Of a stretch of DNA of 64,000 bases, positions 27,283 through 36,442 are shown one piece after another. Source of the stretch: Bifidobacterium asteroides (GTDB taxonomy: Bacteria > Actinomycetota > Actinomycetes > Actinomycetales > Bifidobacteriaceae). The stretch spans positions 186,001 through 250,000 of the forward strand of contig NZ_QGLL01000001.1 in assembly GCF_003202695.1 (NCBI RefSeq), read 5' to 3'. The notes beneath the pieces were generated by a model that worked only from the letters and a program-made list of their open reading frames with translations, did no database searches and had not been told where the DNA came from. The translations under genes were made by a program, and so were the position numbers. The number at the start of each line of letters is the position of its first letter. Position 1 is the first letter of the stretch.

Positions 27283-28749
27283 ATGACACAAGCTCAAGCC
27301 AATATCGGAGTCGTGGGTCTGGCCGCCATGGGTGCCAGCCTGTCTAGGAACCTGGCCCGGCACGGCAATACCGTGGCAGTCTACAACCGCCACTATTCGC
27401 GTACCGAGACCCTCATCCGCGACCATGGCCAGGAAGGCAGCTTCGTTCCGGCCAAGACCTTGCAGGAGTTCGTGGCCTCGCTGACCAAGCCTCGCACGGC
27501 CATCATCATGGTCAAGGCCGGGGAGCCCACCGACCAGATGATCAATGACCTGGCTGACCTGATGGAGCCTGGAGACATCATCGTTGATGCCGGCAATGCC
27601 TACTTCAAGGACACCATCCGCCGGGAGAAGGCCATTCGGGCCCGTGGGCTGCACTTCGTGGGCTGCGGCGTCTCCGGAGGGGAGCAGGGCGCCCTGCTGG
27701 GACCCTCCATGATGCCTGGCGGGACCGATGAGTCCTGGAAGACCCTGGGGCCCATCCTGGAGTCCATCGCCGCCAAGGTCGATGGCGAACCCTGCGTCAC
27801 GCACATCGGCACTGACGGTGCGGGCCACTTCGTCAAGATGGTTCACAACGGCATCGAGTACTCCGATATGCAGGTGATCGCCGAGTCCTATGACCTGATG
27901 CGCAGGGGCCTGGGCATGGAGCCTGAGGCCATCGCCCAGGTCTTCGAGGAGTGGAACCAGGGGGATCTGAACTCCTACCTGGTGCAGATCACCGCTGAGG
28001 TGCTCCATCACACCGATGCTGCCACCGGCAAGCCCTTCATCGACATCGTCACCGACCAGGCCGGCATGAAGGGCACCGGCACCTGGACCGTGCAGACCGC
28101 ACTGGATCTTGCAGTGCCGGTGACCGGCATTGGCGAGGCCGTCTTTGCTCGGGGCCTCTCCTCCTCGCCCGAGCTGCGCAGCCAGGCGGCCCAGGAGGGG
28201 CTGAAAGGTCCTCAGCCCAAGGCCGTCATGGGTGACCTGGCTGCCGACCCCGAGGCTCGCAAGTCCTTCATTGAGGACATTCGCCAGGCTCTGTACGCTT
28301 CCAAGATCGTGGCCTATGCTCAGGGGTTCAACGAGATGCAGGAGGGCGCCCGGGTCTACGGCTGGAAGCTGGATATGGGTGCCATCGCCCGCATCTGGCG
28401 CGGCGGCTGTATCATTCGAGCCAAGTTCCTGAATCGGATCTCCGACGCCTATGCCTCTGGTCGTGAGCCGGGCTCCTTGCTCTTCGACCCCTTCTTCAAG
28501 CAGGCGGTTGAGCAGGCCCAGGATTCATGGCGGCGTGTCGTGGCCAGCGCCACCCAGGCTGGCATCCCCATTCCAGTCTTCGCCAGCTCCCTGTCCTACT
28601 ACGACGGACTGCGTTCCGATCGGCTCCCTGCCGCTCTGATCCAGGGCCAGCGCGACCTCTTCGGCGCTCACACCTATGGGCGCGTGGATCAGCCAGGCGC
28701 CTTCCACACCCTCTGGGCCGAGGACAAGTCCGAGATCAAGCAGGACTGA
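27283..28749 (+). CDS. gnd: 6-phosphogluconate dehydrogenase, decarboxylating, NADP-type long form
   Basis: Third enzyme of the oxidative pentose phosphate pathway: 6-phosphogluconate + NADP+ to ribulose-5-phosphate + CO2 + NADPH. 488 residues from ATG 27283 (AAAGGTG upstream); the 36 residues further upstream are not family-like. GLAAMGASLSRNLARHG is the nucleotide fold. AVYNRHYSRT at the end of strand 2 fits NADP binding. CGVSGGEQGALLGPSMMPGG and KMVHNGIEYSDMQ are substrate and catalytic segments. A strong terminator follows immediately. Confidence 0.96.
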   Translation: MTQAQANIGVVGLAAMGASLSRNLARHGNTVAVYNRHYSRTETLIRDHGQEGSFVPAKTLQEFVASLTKPRTAIIMVKAGEPTDQMINDLADLMEPGDIIVDAGNAYFKDTIRREKAIRARGLHFVGCGVSGGEQGALLGPSMMPGGTDESWKTLGPILESIAAKVDGEPCVTHIGTDGAGHFVKMVHNGIEYSDMQVIAESYDLMRRGLGMEPEAIAQVFEEWNQGDLNSYLVQITAEVLHHTDAATGKPFIDIVTDQAGMKGTGTWTVQTALDLAVPVTGIGEAVFARGLSSSPELRSQAAQEGLKGPQPKAVMGDLAADPEARKSFIEDIRQALYASKIVAYAQGFNEMQEGARVYGWKLDMGAIARIWRGGCIIRAKFLNRISDAYASGREPGSLLFDPFFKQAVEQAQDSWRRVVASATQAGIPIPVFASSLSYYDGLRSDRLPAALIQGQRDLFGAHTYGRVDQPGAFHTLWAEDKSEIKQD

Positions 28750-28768
28750 GCTTTCGCCGGAATCGAAA

Positions 28769-28808
28769 GGGTCCGCATAGCCGTTAAAACGGCTGTGCGG
28801 ACCCTTTT
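28769..28808 (+). terminator. Intrinsic terminator of gnd
   Basis: GGGTCCGCATAGCCGTT and ACGGCTGTGCGGACCC form a long stem around an AAA loop, followed by TTTTGT. This is a typical rho-independent terminator 20 bases after the gnd stop. Confidence 0.93.
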
Positions 28809-29184
28809 GTCACCCTGTCATCAGATCTTGGCTGTGGGGTTTCCCGGACCGCCAACCGGCAGCCGTCCGGTGGGGGGCTGAACTTCATCGACTCTCCGTA
28901 GACGGGCCAGAGTGAGCATCCGCCGTCCTGCGGGCCAGGTCGCCCTTGTCAGTGCTGTTCAAAAACGATCATGTCAGGGGATCCTGGTCACGGGAAACCA
29001 CTGCATTTACCTGTTTGCCGGGCCGGGGCGACTGGATCCGCGGCCTGCCGCAGTTCGTCCAGGACAGGCGGGGCGATGACTGCCGAAGCGGAGTTATTTC
29101 GCCCCTCGGATTTTGTTGATGACGGCGCCACGATCTAGGTTCATCCGCAGGTTGGATGCTGATGTTATCCGGCCCGGGACTCGG
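28809..29184. other. Gene-free stretch between convergent gnd genes
   Basis: No recognisable gene, RNA or repeat. Short minus-strand reading fragments around 28950-29080 could be debris, but none resembles a known family. Confidence 0.4.
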
Positions 29185-30063
29185 TCACTCCTTGACGATG
29201 GGGTGGCCGCCGAAGGCGCTGCGCAGAGCGGATACCACCTTCATGGTCATGGGGTCCTCGATTTTGGAGGATTGACGGGCATAGAGAGCCGAGGTGATGG
29301 CCGGTGTGGGCACTCCCAGTTCCAGGGCGTCCGCGATCATCCATTTGGTTTCGCCGGTCTCATCGGCCTTGCCGGCGATTTCGCTCAGGTGTGGGTCCTC
29401 TTTCAGCGCCTGGGCCAGCAGGTCCAGCAGCCAGGACTGGATGACCGAGCCCTTGCGCCAGGATTCGATTACTTCGCCTGGCTCCTTGATCAGGTCGGAG
29501 GCCTCAAGAACCGCGTACCCTTCGGCCAGAGCCTGCATCATCCCGTATTCGATGCCGTTGTGGACCATCTTGGCATAGTGGCCAGCGCCGGTTCCTCCCG
29601 CGTGGACCAGACCGTAGTCCCCTTCAGGTTTCAAGGTGTCCAGGATGGGCCGGATTCGGGCCACATCCTGATCCGAGCCGCCGACCATCAGCGCGTAGCC
29701 CTTTTCCTTGCCCCAGATGCCGTTGGAGGTGCCCACATCCACCAGTCCTATGCCTTGAGTGGCCAGGGCCTTGGAATGCTCTTGGTCCTGGGTGAAGCGG
29801 GTGTTGCCCCCATCCACGACCAGGTCGCCGCGCTCCATCAGCTCTCCCAGCTGAGCGAGAGTGGACTCGATGGGTTTGCCGGCTGGTACCATGACCCAGA
29901 TCACCCGGGGGGTCTCAAGCGCCTGTACCAGAGCTTGCAGGCTGTCCACATCCCTGCCCGAGTCTGGGGCGATGTCGTAGCCGACCACCTGGTGGCCGCC
30001 GGAGCGCAGGCGGTCTGCCATGTTCTTGCCCATGCGTCCCAGTCCGATCATGCCGATCTTCAT
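29185..30063 (-). CDS. 6-phosphogluconate dehydrogenase, short NAD-type (GntZ/YqeC-like)
   Basis: 292-residue 6-phosphogluconate dehydrogenase of the short class, in contrast to the 488-residue enzyme at 27283. GLGRMGKNMADRL is the dinucleotide fold. The acidic residue in VVGYD at the end of strand 2 favours NAD rather than NADP. VDGGNTRF, DVGTSNGIWG and KMVHNGIEYGMMQA are substrate-binding and catalytic segments. It lies 86 bases downstream of gluconokinase on the same strand, so it probably serves gluconate catabolism, taking the kinase product to ribulose-5-phosphate with NADH. Confidence 0.9.
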   Translation of the reverse strand: MKIGMIGLGRMGKNMADRLRSGGHQVVGYDIAPDSGRDVDSLQALVQALETPRVIWVMVPAGKPIESTLAQLGELMERGDLVVDGGNTRFTQDQEHSKALATQGIGLVDVGTSNGIWGKEKGYALMVGGSDQDVARIRPILDTLKPEGDYGLVHAGGTGAGHYAKMVHNGIEYGMMQALAEGYAVLEASDLIKEPGEVIESWRKGSVIQSWLLDLLAQALKEDPHLSEIAGKADETGETKWMIADALELGVPTPAITSALYARQSSKIEDPMTMKVVSALRSAFGGHPIVKE

Positions 30064-30149
30064 AATGTCAGTTCCTCTCCCTTGACTGCAACAGTTGATG
30101 CTGACCGCGATGGTTGGAGGTTGGCCGCGGTCGGGCCGAATTGCCGGCG

Positions 30150-30812
30150 CTACTGGCGGGCTACCTGCCGGGCGCGCTCAGTATGGACCTGGACGGCGTG
30201 CGCCTTGACATCGCACTGCAGGCCTAGAGTGTCGATGACCTCCTCTGCTTCGATTTCAGGAGACATGCGCAGGCCCACGTCAATGGTCAGGTGGACCTCG
30301 TCCGGCCCCAAGGGCTCCAGGGTGTCGAACTGGGAACGCAGCATCTGCGGCTTCATGAAATGGCCCTGCCGCTTGGAGAGCCGTTCCATGATGGAGTCGT
30401 AGTCTCCGCTGAGATGGATGAAGACCACGCCTGGCATTCGCAGTCGATCACGATAGATCCTTTTCAGGGCTGAGCAGGTAACGGTCCCGGGCACACCCCG
30501 GCGTATATGGTCCGCGATCCAGTTGTGGATGCTGTCCAGCCAAGGCCATCGGTCCTGGTCGGTCAGAGGGACGCCATGGGCCATCTTGTCAATGTTGGCC
30601 TGTGGATGGAAGTCGTCGGCCTCGGCCATGTCCCAACCCAGTTTGCTGCCGAGGTGCTCGTTCATGGTGGTTTTGCCGCAGCCGGAGACTCCCATGATGA
30701 CCAGAACCGGCGTCGCTGCATCCAAATACCCTTGTGGTACTGTGTCGTCTACCACCGCAGGAACTGTGGCGGACCCTGCATGCCTTGTCTTCGTTGAATG
30801 GGGTGAATCCAT
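30150..30812 (-). CDS. gntK: Gluconokinase
   Basis: Phosphorylates gluconate to 6-phosphogluconate with ATP. Walker A is GVSGCGKTT near residue 42, preceded by a family-atypical N-terminal stretch of about 30 residues. HPQANIDKMAHGVPLTDQDRWPWL and CSALKRIYRDRLR are diagnostic. ATG 30812 (MDSPHS) has AAAGGAAA upstream; the GTG at 30827 lies inside that ribosome site. It is the first gene of the minus-strand arm of the gluconate locus, leading into the short 6-phosphogluconate dehydrogenase. Confidence 0.94.
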   Translation of the reverse strand: MDSPHSTKTRHAGSATVPAVVDDTVPQGYLDAATPVLVIMGVSGCGKTTMNEHLGSKLGWDMAEADDFHPQANIDKMAHGVPLTDQDRWPWLDSIHNWIADHIRRGVPGTVTCSALKRIYRDRLRMPGVVFIHLSGDYDSIMERLSKRQGHFMKPQMLRSQFDTLEPLGPDEVHLTIDVGLRMSPEIEAEEVIDTLGLQCDVKAHAVQVHTERARQVARQ

Positions 30813-31163
30813 GTTGTTTCCTTTCACTGCTATTCACGTTTGGGGCATCCCCAGCTCCTGGATACTCGGCGGTGGCTCGGCAGTAACCATTATTTGTGCG
30901 GGCTAGGTTTAGTTAGCCGTATGTCTCACATAGTTATATTCATACAACATATCACTATACTAATATTAAATAGTACTTAATGGTATTGATTCGAAAGCGT
31001 GTTTGCAAAAACGCACACTTGATTTTAGAATTTGATTATTAAGTAGTATATATATTAATAATTGATACTTTTAATACTATTTATAGTATGAAAGCGTCAA
31101 TGAAACTACTGCTACAAGGTGGTATGTGATGGTAAGCATCTTAGGATGCCTATTCTTCGGAGG
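30813..31163. promoter_or_regulatory. AT-rich divergent control region of the gluconate genes
   Basis: From about 30910 to 31110 the sequence is strikingly AT-rich compared with the GC-rich surroundings. A perfect palindrome ATACTAT-TT-ATAGTAT sits at 31074-31089. A looser inverted pair ACTAT/ATAGT lies at 30954-30974, and an AGTAT/ATACT pair at about 31034-31070. These are plausible operators for the GntR regulator encoded at 33513. Regulation of both gntK (minus) and gntP (plus) from here is inferred. Confidence 0.55.
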
Positions 31164-31169
31164 ATGATG

Positions 31170-32558
31170 ATGTCCAATATTGAAACGCTTGCAGCTGGCG
31201 CAGCAAAAGCAGCGCCAGTCGTCGCAAGCACCCCTAGATTGATTACTTGGGCTCTGATAGCGATTGCTCTGATTGTGCTCCTGATTGCATGGGCAAAAGT
31301 GCACCCCTTCATAGCTTTGCTGGTCTCCTCGCTTACTCTGGCAATAGGCGTTGGAGTGCCCGCTACAAAATCAATGGAGTCGTTCACCAGCGGATTCGGA
31401 TCGACAATGGGTGGTGTGGGTGCCTTGGTGGCACTTGGTGCCATTGTAGGCAACCTATTGCTTGAATCAGGTGGAGCCAACACCTTGGTGGATCGTTTGC
31501 TCCAAGTCAGCAACAAAAAGCTGCTGCCTTTATTAGTGGCTCTGATTGCCGCCATTATCGGCATTCCCATGTTCTTCGAAATCGGTGTTGTGCTGCTGGT
31601 GCCTCTGGCCTTGCTTATCGCCCGCCGTTCCAAGCTCCCGGTCATGCTGATCGGCCTGCCTATGCTCTTCGGACTTGGTGAAATGCATGCTTTGGTGCCT
31701 CCGCATCCCGGTCCTCTAGCTGTTGTCGATGCTCTGCATGCTGATTTGGGTTTGACGATGATGTTCGGACTGCCAATCGCTCTGCTGCTGATTCTGGTCA
31801 TGGGGCCAGTCGTTTCCCCCATACTTGCTCGTTTTGCTCCTGTCTATGCGCCTGAGGATGACAGTGACGAGCAGAATCCCGATCGTCCTAAGCCAAAGGG
31901 CTTCATGGTGATTGTCACGATTTTGCTGCCCGTCATCCTGATGCTGTTGAACACCGTGTGCGAGATTGCTCTGCCTAACCGGCATACGCCATTGCTTTCG
32001 ATTATCGGTTTCCTGGGTACCCCTCTGGTGGCTTTGCTGGTGACTGTCATTGCTGCTTTCTTCACTCTTGGTCTGCCTGGCGGAATGTCCTGGAAGAGGA
32101 TCATGGATGTTGTAGGCGGCTCTTTCGCACCCATTGCCGGGGTCTTGCTGATTGTCGGCGCCGGCGGCGGTTTCAAGCAGACCCTGGTGGATATCGGTGC
32201 TGGCGGAGTGGTTGCTAAGCTGGCTGGCGCTTTGAGTCTGTCTGCCTTCCTGATGGGCTGGATTGTAGCGGCTCTTATTCGAATGGCTACTGGCTCCGCT
32301 ACCGTTGCCGCCCTGACTGCTGTCGGACTGGTCTCTCAGCTGGCTGTCGGCCTCGACCCTGTGCATCTGAGCCTGCTTGTGCTCGCTATAGGACTAGGTT
32401 CCGGTTTCCTCAGCCATGTCAATGATGCAGGTTTCTGGCTGGTCAAGGAGTACTTCGGGCTCACCGTGGGGCAGACGTTCAAGACTTGGTCGCTGGGTTC
32501 ATGCATTGCCTCAGTGCTCGGACTCGCGATGGTGGCTTGTTGCTGGGTGATTTTCTAA
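31170..32558 (+). CDS. gntP: GntP-family gluconate permease
   Basis: Proton-coupled gluconate importer, 462 residues, with about 12 membrane segments. GSTMGGVGALVALGAIVGNLL and HPGPLAVVDALHADLG match the family, as does SHVNDAGFWLVKEYFG near the C-terminus. Three consecutive ATGs occur at 31164-31172; the third has CGGAGGA at proper spacing. Base composition is less GC-rich than in the neighbouring core genes, hinting at separate origin. Together with gntK and the short dehydrogenase it forms a complete gluconate route. Confidence 0.94.
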   Translation: MSNIETLAAGAAKAAPVVASTPRLITWALIAIALIVLLIAWAKVHPFIALLVSSLTLAIGVGVPATKSMESFTSGFGSTMGGVGALVALGAIVGNLLLESGGANTLVDRLLQVSNKKLLPLLVALIAAIIGIPMFFEIGVVLLVPLALLIARRSKLPVMLIGLPMLFGLGEMHALVPPHPGPLAVVDALHADLGLTMMFGLPIALLLILVMGPVVSPILARFAPVYAPEDDSDEQNPDRPKPKGFMVIVTILLPVILMLLNTVCEIALPNRHTPLLSIIGFLGTPLVALLVTVIAAFFTLGLPGGMSWKRIMDVVGGSFAPIAGVLLIVGAGGGFKQTLVDIGAGGVVAKLAGALSLSAFLMGWIVAALIRMATGSATVAALTAVGLVSQLAVGLDPVHLSLLVLAIGLGSGFLSHVNDAGFWLVKEYFGLTVGQTFKTWSLGSCIASVLGLAMVACCWVIF

Positions 32559-32593
32559 GCAATGGCAAAAGCGTTGAATGAGAGGAAGTAACG

Positions 32594-33433
32594 ATGTCGG
32601 ATGTAAATAGAAGAACGGCAATGCCTGTTCATGAGCGATATGGCCAGCTTAGCGCTTGGCGCTGGGAAGCGACAGCATCCCCCGAACACGCTGAAAAAAG
32701 CACGATAGTGGCCCTCCATGGGGTATATGATTCAGGACGATGCTGGTCCACCTTCGCTAGTCGGATGCCAGCAGAACGTTCCATTGTAGCTTTGGATCAG
32801 AATGCTCATGGCAAGACCCCATTGCTTGACGGCGATTTCAGGATGGAGACCCTGGCTGATCAAGCCATCTCAGCCATTGAGGACATGCATGCTGGACCGA
32901 TAATCCTCGTGGGGCACTCGATGGGGGGAGTCGTAGCTCACCTGGTTGCTTTGGAAAGGCCGGATTTGGTATCTCGGCTGATCCTAGACGAGCCTGCATG
33001 GGTAGCCGGGGAGGTTGAGGCCGATGACAATGGTTTCCCCCTCATGCTTATGGGCAGAGCTCGGCAAATCAAGCGTTGGAGCGCTGGCGAACTGCTGATT
33101 GACGGCTGGAACAAAACGCGTGCCTGGGATCCTGTCGATGCAGGTACATGGCTGGACGCCAAGCTGGATGTCGATATCGAATTTGTGAACAGGCAGCATA
33201 ACTGGCGAACTGCCGCGACTCCAGAGTCATTGCCTGATTTGCGCATGCCTTTCCTGCTAGTGGCCGGTGATCCGAATTTAGGCTCGGTAATTTCTGAAGA
33301 GTGCATGCAACGAGTGCGAGCTGCAGTTCCTGAAGCTGACGCTCATCGGTTGAACGCATCCCATGAGACACGCAAAGACAGGCCGGACGAGTATGCCGGC
33401 CTGGTCAAAGAATTTATTGAGCACGCTGACTGA
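32594..33433 (+). CDS. Alpha/beta hydrolase of the gluconate cluster
   Basis: 279-residue cytoplasmic serine hydrolase. HGVYDSGRCW is the oxyanion region, VGHSMGGVVAH the nucleophile elbow, and VAGDPNLG a likely acid-bearing turn. The catalytic His is probably in LNASHETR. GAGGAAG lies just before the ATG. It sits 35 bases after gntP and ahead of the GntR gene, so a role in preparing a gluconate precursor (ester or lactone) is possible, but no sequence feature shows this. Confidence 0.75.
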   Translation: MSDVNRRTAMPVHERYGQLSAWRWEATASPEHAEKSTIVALHGVYDSGRCWSTFASRMPAERSIVALDQNAHGKTPLLDGDFRMETLADQAISAIEDMHAGPIILVGHSMGGVVAHLVALERPDLVSRLILDEPAWVAGEVEADDNGFPLMLMGRARQIKRWSAGELLIDGWNKTRAWDPVDAGTWLDAKLDVDIEFVNRQHNWRTAATPESLPDLRMPFLLVAGDPNLGSVISEECMQRVRAAVPEADAHRLNASHETRKDRPDEYAGLVKEFIEHAD

Positions 33434-33512
33434 TAGCAGCGACGGAGGCGAAGTGGAGGCTTTATCGGATGATTTTCAAATAACCGCAAAGAGCGGTTGA
33501 TATGCTGACGGT

Positions 33513-34247
33513 ATGACGACTCATATGAACAAAACGGGTTCTCATGCTGCCAGATCCATGCATGATCAATTGCTCGATGAGTGGGGGATGGGTATCGTCA
33601 GCGGGAACATAGGCGTAGGTGAACATCTGCCGGAGCCTGATGTTGGCGATACCTCTCCCTCGCGCACAGTCACGCGTGAAGTGACGAGGGTGCTGGAGGC
33701 CATGGGTCTAGTGGTCGTCAAACGCAAGTCTGGCGCACGAGTCAATCCTCATGACATGTGGAACATCTTCGATCCTCAGATTATCGATTGGAGACTCCGA
33801 GGGCCACAGCGAGCGCAGACTCTGCACGAGCTCTCACAATTGCGTGCTGGTGTGGAGCCTTTGGCCGCCCGTTTAGCTGCTACACAGGCCACAGCTAATG
33901 ACTGGGCGGCATTGACACAGGCATCGATTGACATGGTTGCATATAGTCAACAGGCCACTAGTCCCGAATATCTCAAGGCTGATGAGCGATTTCATTCCAC
34001 CTTGCTCTGCTCGTCAGGTAACAGTATGTTTGCAGCCCTGCGCAAGGTCATCGCAGCGATTCTGCAAGGACGCACCAAGCATGAACTGATGCCCGAGCGG
34101 GCAAATGAGCGGGCGCTTCGCTTGCATGGGGATGTGGCCGCATACATCCGTCAAGGAGATGGGACTGCTGCCGAAGAGGCCATGCGTCAAATCGTGGATG
34201 AGTCGGATACGGCTATTGCACGGATGACCAGACAGCAGAGCAGCTGA
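33513..34247 (+). CDS. GntR-family transcriptional regulator, FadR/FCD subgroup
   Basis: DNA-binding repressor or activator, 244 residues. The winged helix spans residues about 15-80 (SRTVTREVTRVLEAMGLVVVKRKSGARVNP). The FCD effector domain follows, with LRAGVEPLAARLAA and later DERFHSTLLCSSGN typical of this subgroup. The site usually rich in Glu/Arg (LPSERELA) is weakened to LPEPDVGDTSPSR. A TATGCT box at about 33500 lies close to the ATG, so the mRNA may be leaderless. Location suggests control of gntP/gntK by gluconate or a phosphate derivative. Confidence 0.87.
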   Translation: MTTHMNKTGSHAARSMHDQLLDEWGMGIVSGNIGVGEHLPEPDVGDTSPSRTVTREVTRVLEAMGLVVVKRKSGARVNPHDMWNIFDPQIIDWRLRGPQRAQTLHELSQLRAGVEPLAARLAATQATANDWAALTQASIDMVAYSQQATSPEYLKADERFHSTLLCSSGNSMFAALRKVIAAILQGRTKHELMPERANERALRLHGDVAAYIRQGDGTAAEEAMRQIVDESDTAIARMTRQQSS

Positions 34248-34467
34248 TATGGCCTGTGCGTATTGGTCCATCAGCGAGTAGAGGCAAGCGTTAATCGGCC
34301 AAAGGCTCGTGGCTTGGCCCTTGTCATGGTGCGCAGCCAAATTCGCTTAGCAATTAGGTTCTTTCACTGTACTTGCAGCGTCAGGCTTTTGCTTTACGGA
34401 GTTGCAGCGCACACCAAGGTTACCGGCGCAGTCTGGGATAACCTGATCGTCTGGAGCTTGATTCAAG

Positions 34468-35187
34468 ATGCGCGAGCCTGCCCTCCTGCGAGAAGTGATG
34501 GTGAAGGCCGTCGGTGTCATTGCCGAGAATTCGGTGCATTCACACCTTTATGCGCTTGATGCGCAGCTGTACTACAAGTTCTCGGTAGTCGTGCCCGTCA
34601 CCAAGGCTTTCGTTGAACAGGCCGACGTCAGTTTTCATGTCATCGCGCTCACGGATCTCGCTCCAGCAGATACGGATCGTGCGGACGTGCCCGAATAAGG
34701 CGCTTATATCAACAATAAGATCGGGGCCAAGTTCAGCTTTTACAGCCAGCAGGACAGCATAGACTATTACAACGATTATTTTGTCTCTTCCCTGCGTTTT
34801 CCGATCATGGTTTCCGGCATGCTCCTTGTTCTCGCTATTGTGCCGTCAGCCTGGAGCGCGCTGATCAGCGTGCGCGTGATGATGCGCGATTTCACGATCA
34901 ATCTGAAGGTGGGGCTGAGCTATAGCAGACTTCGTCGGTATATTATGCGGGTCTTTCCATGATTGCATTGGTTGCTGTTGTCGCCGACAGCTTATTCAAA
35001 ACGCGGTTCCTGGCGAAGGAAGGATGCTTCGTTCATGGTCTATGGCTTGTGGGGAATGATCAGGATGGACTGGCTGGCCTTGCTTGCAGCATCGCTGTTT
35101 GATCTTTTGCTGGTTGCCCCGGTCGCTCAATTAATCACCTGGAGGCTCAGGCATGTTCCTAACGCATTGGGGGTGCTGCAGCAATAA
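34468..35187 (+). pseudogene. Decayed ABC permease of bacteriocin-exporter/immunity type
   Basis: One frame runs through the whole stretch with only two in-frame stops (TAA 34696-34698, TGA 34960-34962). It encodes YYNDYFVSSLRFPIMVSG, a hydrophobic helix, ISVRVMMRDFTINLKVG-LSYSRLRRYIMR, then two more hydrophobic segments. The layout recalls FtsX-like or bacteriocin-associated seven-helix permeases, whose loops read 'R.f.i.k..G.s..ri'. The true N-terminus is not identifiable, and 34248-34467 holds nothing else recognisable. It is followed directly by an ATPase remnant. Confidence 0.6.
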
Positions 35188-35480
35188 ACAAGGTCATCGA
35201 TCTCAACCTGGATCGCAAAACATTAAGAGGGGATCATCTTCAATCACTCTTTTTGAACATTTCTTGCTGACGGTCGCCGAGGGCGAGAAGGCCGCAATCG
35301 TGGGAGAGCCCGGCCTCGGCTAGTAGAGCGCATTGCTGAATGTTCTCGGCTGCTCGATAGCGCTATACGGGCTCTTTTGCGCTGCTGGGCAGATCCTCGC
35401 GCACTCTGTCGGTGTTCATGCTCCCAGACCGAGTGACCATCAGGCAGCTGGAACATTTTTGCGCTTTTAGCCGTTGATGC
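35184..35480 (+). pseudogene. Decayed ABC ATPase, N-terminal part
   Basis: NKVIDLNLDRKTLRGDHLQ begins where ATG appears mutated to ATA (35184). After a frame change come LTVAEGEKAAIVGEPGLG, two TAG stops exactly at the Walker A Lys-Ser position, and SALLNVLGCS. A later frame gives TLSVFMLPDRVTIRQLEHF. The ATPase overlapped the permease end, as in a coupled operon. It is clearly non-functional. The sequence is compatible with lactococcin-972-type exporter ATPases, but that detail is inference. Confidence 0.65.
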
Positions 35481-35571
35481 GGATGGGCCTGAAAAATTTC
35501 AGCGTCTTGTAGACAAGCAAAGTTTGAAGTTTTGAATTGTTTACATGTGCGCATCGTCTGTATGTCGAAAC

Positions 35572-36363
35572 TCAGTGCAGCCCCGAGGCGGCATCGGCAT
35601 CCAGGAGCCAGAGGGTCTCCACGGTACCCCTGGCATAAGAGGAGGGAACATGCGGGTCGTCTGTGGCTCCCAAGGCGGCGGCCACGGCCGAAGCCTTTTC
35701 GGCAGTTGATGTAAAGAGCCAGACCTTGGGGGTTCGGCGGATGAACGGCGTGGTCATGGTGACCCTGAGCGGGGGCAGCTTGGGAGAGTTGTTGACACCC
35801 GTCACCAGCAGATCATCATCCTGCAGCCTGACCTCGGGGCGATCGGGGAAAAGCGATGCATAGTGGCCGTCGGGGCCCACGCCGAAGACAGCCAGATCCA
35901 TGCGGCCATCAGAGCCGAGCTGGTCGATGATCTCCTGCTGATAAGCGGCTGCAGCCTTGGTCAGGGCCTGTATGTTCTCATCCTGGTCGGCGGCCTCCAC
36001 CTGAGCTGGGCTGCGGGTGTCCACAGGCATAGGATGCACGTTGGCCTGCGGCAGCAGTCCCTGATCGATGAGCGAGCCGTACCAGGCTCGTCGTGCCTGT
36101 TCGTCGTTGCGATCCGGATCTTCCAGGCCCACGAACCGCTCATCGCTCCACCAGAGGTGGACCCGGCTCCAGTCCACGCTCCGGCTTAGAGGATCTGCGC
36201 CCATCCGGGCATAGACATCCGCCGCATCCCGCCCGCCGGTCAGTGCCAAGTCGGCTCGGTCCTGACGGGCCAGCAGGTCTCCCAGCTCCAGCAGAATGCG
36301 GTCTGCGGTAGCCTGATTAAGCAACTCGGTTGTGGCGTAGGTTACAGTACGACGCTCGGCCAT
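35572..36363 (-). CDS. pgl: 6-phosphogluconolactonase
   Basis: Hydrolyses 6-phosphoglucono-delta-lactone, second step of the oxidative pentose phosphate pathway. 263 residues. LWWSDERFVGLEDPDRN and FGVGPDGHYASLFPDRPEV are family hallmarks, and ITGG-like LALTGGRDA is near the N-terminus. GGAGGAT precedes the ATG. Last gene of the zwf-opcA-pgl operon, 79 bases after opcA. Confidence 0.95.
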   Translation of the reverse strand: MAERRTVTYATTELLNQATADRILLELGDLLARQDRADLALTGGRDAADVYARMGADPLSRSVDWSRVHLWWSDERFVGLEDPDRNDEQARRAWYGSLIDQGLLPQANVHPMPVDTRSPAQVEAADQDENIQALTKAAAAYQQEIIDQLGSDGRMDLAVFGVGPDGHYASLFPDRPEVRLQDDDLLVTGVNNSPKLPPLRVTMTTPFIRRTPKVWLFTSTAEKASAVAAALGATDDPHVPSSYARGTVETLWLLDADAASGLH

Positions 36364-36442
36364 CTGATCCTCCTTGCATGCAGGTGATGCTTGCCTCAGC
36401 CTACACCAAGGCGTTTGTACATGAATTGAATCGCCACGGGGC

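Noticed and set aside
29113-30402. 429-codon open frame on the plus strand
   Set aside because: It is antisense to the short 6-phosphogluconate dehydrogenase and gluconokinase and has no family features; an artefact of GC-rich codon use.
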